Part shown: positions 49,080 through 59,300 of the stretch, one piece after another
How positions within the stretch are numbered: position 1 is the stretch's first letter
Layout: each line of letters begins with the position of its first letter
Source: Aspidapion aeneum
Lineage: Eukaryota; Arthropoda; Insecta; Coleoptera; Brentidae
Direction of reading: 5' to 3'
DNA: 64,000 bases
Assembly: GCA_963576565.1 (NCBI GenBank)
Contig: OY755046.1
Location: 49,904,786 to 49,968,785, forward strand
Notes under the pieces: model-generated
Told to the model about the DNA's origin: nothing
Seen by the model: only the letters and a program-made list of their open reading frames with translations
The model's database searches: none
Translations under genes and position numbers: made by a program

Positions 49080-49480
49080 ATAAAAGCCGATGCTAGACAA
49101 TAGACCGGCATCACTCTTACAAGTGATCAACGCAGTACACCACCGAAATACGTGGTCCCTACTAACCCAGGACACCACTGAAATATGTGGTCCCTACTAA
49201 ACATAACCAAGTAAAACCGCACTATAGTGGTTACGCTTTATGGCCCATAAGGCCGACTCTCTACGGCCTATAAGGTCTATTCCTTATGGCCCCTAGGTCA
49301 ACTCTCTCCAACCAGCATCCCCCCTTATTACATTATTTAATTTGGCATTCTATTCTTGTTAACCTATTTTATGTATATACAATACACGTGTAAATGTGGA
49401 TTCTTAATTAACACTTGTCACAAATATAGTTGTGACATATATGGTGGAGGCGCCGTGTGTCATATTTAATTGTGACAATA
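49080..49480. repeat. Direct repeat, right copy (possible short LTR)
   Basis: It matches 48276-48790 over almost its whole length, including the three TATGGCC units, but has a deletion near its end and one instead of two copies of the GTGACATATATGG unit. About 290 bp separate the two copies. Confidence 0.8.
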
Positions 49481-49564
49481 ACATATAATTTAGAGCAAAT
49501 AATTAGATATTAGTTTACTGTTTTTATAAATAAATAATAAAAATAAATAAATAAATAATAAATG

Positions 49565-50110
49565 TATTTGTTGTTGGCATTCTAGTTTAGGAAGCCCTCT
49601 TTTTCTGCGCCCTGTCATTCTAGGACCTGGGCAGTGGCGTATATAAGGGTGGCCCCCCCCCCCCCCCCCCCCGAGGCTAAGGTTTTTATAAATATTTTCC
49701 ACATATTTCATAAATACAAACATAAAATAGCATAAAATACGGCCTCATGGGGTCTCGGCCCCTCCCTCGAAACTGTTCGGCCTCCCCCGAAACATTTTTC
49801 TATATACGCCACTGGACCTGGGGGAATATATACTGCATATATTCCCCAGGTGCGCTAGCTTTTTCGGATTTAAGCATTTTAATACTATTCTTTTTCATTT
49901 CTTTTTCGATGATTACTTCCTCTCCATGGACTTCTATGACTCTCCTCGGAGAGGCTCACAGATATTCGGGTCTCATTTCCTGCAACAGTCTTGTAGTGTT
50001 CTGTCCATTGTTCTGGTGTGATGATCTGGATGTTTACCTTTTTTTTGTTGGGTTTTTTACTGTAGAAATTAATTTCCATACTTTAGAACTCTGCCTACCT
50101 CCTACGTGTG
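49565..50110 (-). pseudogene. LINE fragment, copy 5 (internally deleted)
   Basis: The 3' segment (TTCTAGTTTAGGAAGCCCTC, as in copies 1 and 2) is followed, after a MITE, by the 5' part seen in copies 1 and 4 (ATGATTACTTCCTCTCCATG, then TCCTCGGAGAGGCT). The whole palm region is missing. A small GGGAATATA / TATATTCCC hairpin sits at the junction. Confidence 0.72.
49632..49814. mobile_element. hAT MITE with perfect 8-bp target duplication
   Basis: CAGTGGCGTATATA and its exact inverse TATATACGCCACTG end this 183-bp element. GACCTGGG flanks it on both sides (49624-49631 and 49815-49822), the 8-bp duplication of hAT elements, inside LINE sequence. A 20-base poly-C run sits at 49653-49672. Confidence 0.92.
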
Positions 50111-50172
50111 TATTTATATCATCATACCTAGTTTTTAGATTTCACAAACATATTTTGTATTGTCCTTTTCTT

Positions 50173-50390
50173 TTAAATAAATTCTTCAATAACCAATTTA
50201 TTGAACTTTGGAACTTCTTGAATAATTTTTTTCTCAATAGATAACATTGTTCTATTATAACCCATTGTGCTTCTAAGGAAAGTTTCAATTCCCTTTAAGG
50301 CAGAGAGACAACGTTCTGCTTTTGCAGTTGTCATAGGCATCGTAACCACTGCTTCTAGCACTCTAATGCTATCAGAAGTAGAAACTTTTT
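50173..50390 (-). pseudogene. hAT transposase C-terminal dimerisation fragment
   Basis: The minus-strand frame reads VLEAVVTMPMTTAKAERCLS, then ALKGIETFLRSTMGYNRTM and LSIEKKIIQ. This is the hAT C-terminal dimerisation motif (TTxxAERxxSxLxxIxTxLRSTM). Nothing upstream of about residue 1 remains readable, so only the last 70 or so residues survive. It may belong to the same ZMYM1-like hAT group as the fragment at 52779. Confidence 0.82.
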
Positions 50391-52778
50391 GTTATTCTCG
50401 TAACTATGAAATCGTCTAAATCAACACAGTACGGCCCGATCGATAAGATCAGTGCTATAATTTAAGATCCACATGAGCTACCTTTAACAGCCAAAGGTAA
50501 CTGTAGACGCGGAGAAATTCTATAGGGACATGTCTTTCTTTCGTAATAAGAATGCGACATAACATCTACGGTGCACAGAATTTGGATCCAGTTAAGCGCG
50601 GCGGCGCGGCAGCCTGCCTACGCATCCACCGCATGCTGGTTTGAGCGCGAATACAAACACATACATATCTGGTATTAATTTAATTCTAGTTAGTATTCAA
50701 GCCTTTGGTGAATTCCTTTTGGGGTTTAATTGATAATTTATTTTCAAATTAATATTTAACGAATGATCAAATTTTAATCGTTTTTAAGTTAAATTTGGAA
50801 GTACACGTGCACATGTGCACTTATAGAGGAACCGCCACTAACTCTAGGTCAATACATCGTTCCGATTTCAATGATTTCTGGTATATTCATTATACCGGTT
50901 AAGGCAATCAAAAATGTTTAAGTTTGAAATTTAATGGGTAGTTTTTTTAAATAATTTTTAAAAATCAAAAAGCTGCTAATTTGACTTAAACATGTACTAA
51001 AATAAATTCAGATATCTCAAGAACTACTTGCATCAGGGTAGAGTGCTACAAATTTGAGCTATTTGAGTTTTATAATTAAAATTTATTTAGGTTTAGTGCA
51101 GTGTTAGGTTGACTTATCTTATGGTTGTATTCTTAGTCTCGGTTTTAGTTGCGTTATCTATGATTCACACTCGTGCTCGAACGCGGACCTTCTAGAAGAA
51201 ACTAGTGTACTCGTGAATTGAAAAAGGATTTGCGAGTATTATTTGTAGCAGTGAACCCGTAACAATAGTTTATTTCATTATATTACCTTTTAAATAAGGG
51301 ATAATACGTACATAATTTAATTTCTATAAGAAACAGAATCAAAATTATTTGTTTTTTAAAATTTAATACATCAGAAGTTATCTTAAAAAGTATATTAAAG
51401 AGCATTTAAATAAACCATATGTTGTTTACCTGGAGTATGTAGTTCTCGAAACACCTGTATTTACTTAAGTACATGCTTGAGTCAAATTGACAGATTTTTT
51501 CAATTCAAAAATTAATTTAAAAAAAATGTTGTATTCTTTATATGCTTTACCGGCAGAATGAATTTACCATCAATCATTTAAATCGGAAATATGGTTTGCC
51601 AAACCTCCTTTTTTTATTAAATTAATATCCCACTGTGTTTTTTTTTCAGGGTTGTGGTAGAGTCCGTATGTTGACATATTTGGATATATTATCCATATTA
51701 TAATCTAGAATCTTTGTATTATCCAAATATGCCAACATACAGGGACTCTCGGTTGTGGGTATTAATGAAATCATTAAATTTATTTTGTTTAACTTCTTTG
51801 CCAAAAACCTGGATAGTTACAAACTGGACTTGACTAGACCTAGTTAGAGGTCAGCGACATGAACTAATTTTTTATTTTTTTCTGACACAGACATTTTTTT
51901 TTGTCAGCTTTAATATTCGAGTGAAAAAGTTCTCAATGAGTTTTTATCTGCCACTTAGAATTAGGAAAAATGCAAATTTTTTCCCAGGTTACACATTTGC
52001 ATTAATTCCGGGGATTATAAAAGGTTCTAAATTACCATTTTGTCGCTTTGGTCTGACTCTTACATTATTTTTACTTAATGAATGGAATAGAATATTGCTC
52101 AAATGTACATTTAAAAAAATGCAATTTACGGCAATCTTTAGCAATCCTTTAAACGACCTAATATTCAATATCTTCTTGAATATCTGGGGGCACGGCAGTT
52201 CCCCGTCATCTTCGGGCAGCTGTTGTACCATCTTTTCTTGAAATATTTCAGCCCTTATTTGACCTATCTAAAAAATCTACTTCGAAGAGACCTACGAAAC
52301 TCAAACTCGTAGATATGAACCAAGTTTCATGGACTTCCATAAAGTAGTAAAGTAGTTACGAAATTTCAAAAAACGTCGAAATTGCCACTCACTCACTCAT
52401 GTATAGATCATCAAAATTCTGCTGTGCTTCCAGACAGTAGAACATGCCAAAAAGCTGAAATTTGGCTGATAGAAAGTATGAACAAACCCTTGGAAAAAAT
52501 CAAAAAACATCAAAATTCTAATTTACTCCCCTCCCCTATACATGTAAAGTTTTAAAAAAAAATTAAACCCCAAAATTTTAATTATCTCCTCTATAAATGT
52601 AAGATTATGAAAAAGTAACATGGTTCCCTTTCAAAAACGCTAGAGAGCTGAGCTTTAGAAGGCTGAAAGGAACTATAATAAAACTATGGAAAAAATTTAA
52701 AAACACCAACATATTCATCGTGAGTTTGTTTGGATTTGGGGTACACCAGGGTCAGTAGTTAAAAGCCTTGCCGGTCGC
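50391..52778. other. Gene-free stretch with a hairpin
   Basis: An inverted repeat with arms of about 27 bp lies at 51660-51748 (GAGTCCGTATGTTGACATA facing TGCCAACATACAGGGACTC). The 52270-52700 part has repeated phrases about 150 bp apart of a low-complexity dispersed repeat. No gene is recognised. Confidence 0.4.
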
Positions 52779-53175
52779 GTGTTCATTGTCTTTTTTTTGT
52801 TTGTTTTGAAAATGGAAATAAATACTGTCGATTTTAATAAAAATAAAAAAAAAATTAACTGTGCAAATTTAAATATGTTGACATATGAACTTACTACATT
52901 ACATCTACAAATAAAATCTTTAGTGCCACATAGACCGGACCTAAAAATCCTAAAAATTAACCAAAATTTTAGTGCAAGTAATAAAAAATTATATGATGCT
53001 GAAAACTGGTTGTGCGGTTGTGAAAAACGAAATCCTTTTTTTGCTTTTATTGTCTTATTATGAACAATCCACGAAGTGATCCTGCGTGGGTGGCAAAGGG
53101 AATGTGTGATATCAAGCACTTTAGTGAAAAGTTAAAGACACAAAGTAAGTGCTGCATAAACTTCGCGAGCAGGTG
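52779..53175 (+). pseudogene. hAT (ZMYM1/TTF-type) transposase N-terminal fragment
   Basis: The plus-strand frame from 52812 reads MEINTVDF and, later, ENWLCGCEKRNPFF. After a shift near 53050 it continues DPAWVAKGMCDIKHFSEKLK. The order WLCGCEKRN..F / W...G..D.KH..EK.K is that of the TTF-type zinc finger at the N-terminus of ZMYM1-like hAT transposases. The frame shift and loss of the catalytic region make it dead. Confidence 0.7.
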
Positions 53176-53395
53176 TGAAATCTAATAACTGGCGAGTAAA
53201 CATGTTTGCCAATAAAAGTGTAATCAGACTACTTTATTAATTACTGCAAATTTTCCATTAGATCTTAATCGACTTTTGAAATCTTATTGACTTATCAAAA
53301 AAAAAACACTTAAAATTATTATTTGCAAAAAAATTTAAAAAGAAATTTAATTTGTGTATCTACATTATTACTATCACAACGTGCCGAATTTCAAA

Positions 53396-56300
53396 ATGAA
53401 TTTAAAAATTGTGATTATTTTGTATTGTTTTTGTGTTACTTTAAAATGTAAGTGCTATAGAAGGTAAAAGTATTTAACTGTCATAAGTTGAAAACTCTGG
53501 ATACCTACTTGTTTCAAACTGAAAAATATTCAATTAAGTATTTCCAGTTAAAGTGTATAATAAAGATTTGATCCCTTTGTTTAAAACTCGTAGACAATGA
53601 TTGTGTAGAAACAAAATTTCGGACTTCAATTGTCTTTATTTACTTTAAACACAAACTAAATGTAGCAAATTCTCAAAATTATATTCCGTTGGGTGTCATT
53701 AACATTTCATATGTTTAAGGGATTTCAGAAAACATAAGACGAATAGCCAAACACTATAATATAAACACAGTATTTTCATCGGGAAATGCGATAAGGAGTT
53801 TTGTAACTAAAACAAAACTACAAAATCCCTCAAATAATAAGGAATGTATTTACCAAATCCCGTGTGAGTGTAGTAAATCATATGTAGGTAAAACGAAACG
53901 CTCTATTCAAGTTGGAGTAATTGAACATATAAAAAGTATGATCAGAGGATTCAGTGGTTAGAAGCTAAAGTTTTGCATAAGAAGTCGCATTGGCGAAAAC
54001 GAAAGTTTGTTGAAGCTGCGTCTATAATGCAGAATAAAGAATTTTTCAGTCAACCAAGCACGGACATACCAAACATATGGAAACCACACTTTAAGAAACC
54101 AAGCGTTTTAGGATTAAAAAGGGGGTGGGTCGTCACACCTGACTGTACACCAAGTAGTAAAAGTAGTAGCCCATAGAGTGGATTGTTTAGTTTACACTTG
54201 AAAACGGTTAGAGATACTTACTAACCGAAACGTCGGGTTTAAAATAAATAAAGACAATGTAAGTCCAAAATTTTATTTCTACAGATTTGATGTTAGCAGC
54301 ATAATGACATAAATTTTATAAAAAATGTAATGATCCTGAAAATGTTTTTATAAACAAGTCACAGCTTTGTTATACTAAAGTTGCCTTTCTATCACTCAAA
54401 TAATTTTTAACAACTAAAGTTTGACTACAAAAAAATTAAGTTAAAGTTATTTATATTTAAATAGACAATTGTATTTTTTTAGCTGAAAGTCTTACACAAA
54501 ATCTTAAAAAATTATATGAAGCAAATAAAAATGACGGTAAAGAAAACCTTCTTCATATGCAACAAAAAGATATTACTTTGCTCTACTTTGAAAAATCTCA
54601 TCCTGATGCTGGAATCCTAATTAAATATGAAGACGTACCAAATATGGAGCAAATCACAACATACAATAGATCATTAAATTCTGTTGTTTATGTCCATGGG
54701 TAAGTTAAACATTTATTCCTTTATCATCCTTTCTGTTATAAGGAAACTCTCTTGTCATTTATGACAAACATAACCTTACTTTACTAGGTACGTATCACGG
54801 TGGATAGAATAGACCGGTGTTCGGATCTTATAAATTGTAAAGGTCGGGGTTTATTTAATAAAATATAAAAATATTTTATCAAAAATATGAGAAGTTTCAA
54901 GATTTCCGTTTAGTTGATAATAATATTTAAAACGATGAAAAATAAATAAGTAAAAAAAATAAATTAGATATTATTTTTTTTAAGAAAAAAATTAAATTAA
55001 TTTTTTTTAAGGAAAAGAAAAATATTCATTAAAACCTAAATTGAAAATATTAAAAACATATTCTAAAACTGGCAGAAAATATACTATATTTATAGTATTA
55101 TCGGAGCAAGAAAGTGAAAAAATCACAACAATAAAAAAATATTATTTTTAAAATAAAATAATAAAAACCAAAAATTTAAAATTAAAAATATTAAAAACAA
55201 CTATTGAGAGACCAGTCGATAAACAAGTAATATTTAAGCCAAAAATAAAAAACAAAAGTTAAAATTAAATGATTGAGACTCACATGAAGCCAGCTGAACT
55301 AAAACCCTAACACTTATTTTCACTGGAGAGCACTGTTGATTCGATCGATCGCAAAATTACAAATGAAATTAATTAAATGAGCCAGAAAAGAGGTTGACAA
55401 AAATCCTCATTTTTACCTGTTTTGTCCGCGTCTGACGAAATTGTTTATATTAGGTGTCAATGAATACACGACTCTATTGTATTTATTAATTAGGGCTATA
55501 TTCAGAAACACTGGCTCGATCAAAACACATTGACCTGTTTCGTCATAAAAATTTGTGGGATCAACAAGAGGGGATCGCCTATAAATTCGATTTCTTGAAT
55601 TATATCCGGGCATTATTAAAGTACCAGTGTTAAAGTTGCAGCCAAAAGTGAAAAATAGTAAACAGTTAAAATTAAAGTGAATTAGTAAAAGTTGAGTTAA
55701 CCATTTTATATAAAAATGTAGTCTTCAAGAAAATCTAGAGTTTTGAACTCTAGAATAAAAAATATATTTTAGTGATTCGATGACAGAAAGTAAGTTTAAA
55801 TGTATTTGAACATTGATTTAAAAGGAAAATATTACGTTTTAAACTAGTTGAACATTGATTTAAAAAGAAAATATTACCGTTTATTTAATTGCTGTAGACA
55901 ATTAAATTATTAGACTTTTATACGTAAATAAGGATTAGTAATTATCGAGGTAATTATAGTAAAGATGAAGAATGATTTTGAACTTTTGATAGTGCATTTA
56001 GTATTTAACGAGATTTAGACTATTGGAATAAATTTACTGATATGTTTAAGGACTTATTATGTATGTGTTACCATTGAGTTAATTTCACAATATTATGTCC
56101 TACAACGTTTTTTTAGACTCTATTATTTTAATTTGCGAAGACAATTTTGTGTCGGAAAAATTGTAATCAAACCAATCAGCTTGGTTCGTAGATAGACTCT
56201 AAGGTATTGGCTAATGTTAATTTTAGCGCATTTTCGTAATTAATTTGAATGTTAGGACCATGCTAGACTTTGGATCTACGATTTTGTATTAATAATTTTT

Positions 56301-59300
56301 GACTTTAAATATAACGTATTCTTTATAACAATTGGTGTCTAATTTAATAACAACCAAAAGTCAATAACAACAACTGGCTTTAATCATAGCTATGTGCAAC
56401 TAGGACGAATACCTCCAAATAAATTTAATGTAATCGTGGAAAGGGACAAGTTGTATAAATATACCGCTCGACTAAAGCACCCCTAACCGCGGCGTTACAA
56501 AATATATGTCGAATTTTCACGACACTGGTGGTCCAGCTGATTTTTGTAAACAAAAGTTATATATGATATGAACAACTAATATTTTTTAAAAACTAAGACA
56601 ATTTTCCTACTATTTTTTAGTATATTCTTATAAAATAATTTTTTTCAGACATACCAGTCGTTATTTTTTTTAGCCTGCTTCATTTCTCTTTACACAAAAA
56701 TTAAAATTCGAAGAAAATAATGTGTTCGTTTCAGCTTCAAAAATAAACCCCTGACATCCATCTTTGTTTACTTCCCAAGTCCTCGGTTCACCTTTGACAC
56801 TAAATGATCACATTCAGTTTGACTTTTAGTTTAAGTTTTGTGTAATAAAAAATAAAGCGGGATAAAAAAAAATAACGACAATAAGTATGGAAAATTATAT
56901 TTTATCAGGATGTACTAGAAAACAGTGGGAAAATTGCCTTAGTTTTCAAAAAACTCAAAAAATATTAGTAGTTCCGTTGTTCACATCATATCTAACTTTT
57001 GTTTACAAAAATCAGCTGGACCACGTGTGACGTGAATAGGGCTGGGTGTCCATGGAGCGTATTATCCGCGCGGATTTATCTTTTCTTGATCTCTGATTGG
57101 TTAATTTAAAAGTTTCAGCCAATTAAAGCCTGAGAAAAAAAATCCGCGCGGATAATATGCTCCATGGACAAGCGGCTTAAGATCCGAACACCGGTTTATT
57201 CTATCCACCGTGGGTACGTATAGTGTAGGGTTGCCAGATGTAAAATTTGACGATAAAAAAGTCCTCACTCATATTTTTTATAAACATTCCAAAAAACTAG
57301 GAAGAAACAATTTAACGTCCAAAAAAAACAGTTCTTTATCCTCCTTTAATTTCCCAAAAAAATACCAAAACCATGTCTCTGACCAAAACCCTAATTTATT
57401 ATTGTAAGGAGCATTTTGTTATACTTAATAGCAGTTGAAAAACATTTTCTTTAAATGTGTTTCTATTATCATTTTTTTTGAAAAACGATACAGCGTCCTT
57501 GTCACGCATTTCCCTCTTGAGAATCTGGCAACCCTATGATAGTGTCAGGAGATCAGAATAGCAAACTAACCTTTAAGTCTGTCATAACAAGCAAAGAACA
57601 GGTTCTTGACCTTTGAGTAAATTGGTAGTTTGGTAACGTCGACCAGTAGGTTAACAAAAAAATGTAGAAACTGGTAAAAGGGGGATTGGTTTTGGCAACC
57701 TGGCTATTCTGGAAATGACCACATTTGACATGGAATATTTTTTTAGTTGGCTTAAAGGATGCAACCAAACAGATAACCCTATTAAGAAAGCATTCATGAC
57801 ATATGATGTAAATTACATGGAACTCTGTTGGGATGGATATGCCTACACCGAGTATTTAATATCAAGAAGCAGTATTTCCGATGTCGCCAAGTATTTTACA
57901 AATTATCTAACGGCAATGGTCAGTAAAATTGCAAAGCATTCTCTATGCATCATGCATCCTTTAGTCTTACTTTGCAAAAATGTCATTTTACATCTAGTTT
58001 AGTACACATTAGGAATAAAAACTATAGAAAACCAAATACAAAATATATTTGCGAGAAAAAAGGAGATACGACTGTTAATGAGTGCGCCTGACAGAACAGA
58101 AGTGCGAAAATAGAAGTGTACTAATAGATTTCCCGAAATGAAACGCCGTACTTAATTCATATCTGCGGCAGTATATATTCGAACGGAGATAGATGTACAA
58201 ACAGCTTTGAAAAAATTAGATAGTGACAAAAAGAAAGAGTAGTGGAAAGGGAGAGACAGAAAACCCAAGTACATCTGCGTTGCAACTAAATCCACATCCG
58301 CCATATAGCTTTTATTCAATGTTTATAGAGATCGCTGCCATATATTTGATTTTCCAGACTTTATTAATTTTAGATAAGTAATGTTAGTCTAAATCTTGGC
58401 AGTTTGACAATCATTGGCCACAGTCTTGGCGCTCACATTGCTGGAGTAGCTTCCGAGAATTTAAACAGAAGCGTTGGAGCTATATTAGGACTTGATCCAG
58501 CAGGACCATTTGTTTTTGATTTTCAAACTGACAGGTTAGTCGTCTTCTTCAAGTACGACCTCGATAGAGGTCGTACTCCTGTAAGATATATTTTCTATCT
58601 TGACACTTGTGTTCAAAGAAAAATCGATATTAAGAGATGCTTTAGATTCCTGGGTAGCTATTCTGGGTCTTGAATGATTTGATAGTTCCGATCACATGCT
58701 TTGGTCAATGGCAAGCTTTAAATTAGCTCCTAGCCGTCACGTGCTATGGGAAAAGACCTCCATTGCGCAAGCTTCTCCTACGATTTGAGCGGGCGACTAT
58801 GCCATTGGTCGAGACAAGTTATTTCGCACAACACGCGCCCGCTCAGAGTTCGCTGTTGATCAAAGCGTGTGATGCGGATGGTCACATCGTTCAAGACCCA
58901 GATTAGCTACCCTGATGAGTTGATAATTAACCCGCGAGTGGTGACGAACGGTCTGTGAAACAGATGACAAAAAAAGCTAGTTTAAAATGTTGAAGCATGG
59001 CCAAGCGATCTGTAAGCCCAAGTAGATGTGTTAAATATACTTAAATATACTTTCTTCCAAGTGTGGAAATGAGTCTCGCTCGGCACTGACTTTTCCGAGA
59101 AGGAGTTCTGCCTGGCTTATTTCCTTTTTGTCTTCCTAGAGCCACTAAAAAAGCCAATTAAGATCACTCTTTCAGCTTGCTAGATTTGCTAATCTTTTCA
59201 TTCTCGCCAGTCGTTCAGAATTCTCATTTTTAGGAATCCTGCGTAATATTTATCTTGCCTTGCATCTTTTTTTAGGTTAACTGCGAACTCAGCAGTCTAT

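Larger units (their letters stand above)
54796..57212. mobile_element. 2.4-kb TIR element with 9-bp target duplication (MULE-like)
   Basis: CACGGTGGATAGAAT opens and its inverse closes this element. The inverted repeats run about 35 bp with one mismatch, through CGGTGTTCGGATCTTA. GGTACGTAT flanks both sides (54787-54795 and 57213-57221), an exact 9-bp duplication. It lies in lipase intron 2. No transposase is visible. It carries an exon-like ORF at 55413 and two nested MITEs near its right end. The 9-bp duplication fits Mutator-like or Merlin-type elements; the class is inference. Confidence 0.85.

Noticed and set aside
57210..57407. 65-codon frame right of the 2.4-kb element
   Set aside because: Starts in the target duplication region within lipase intron 2; lysine/serine-rich AT translation without motifs.
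58404..58673. 89-codon single-exon lipase frame
   Set aside because: It contains exon 4, but its end reads through the donor into intron and MITE sequence; replaced by the spliced model.
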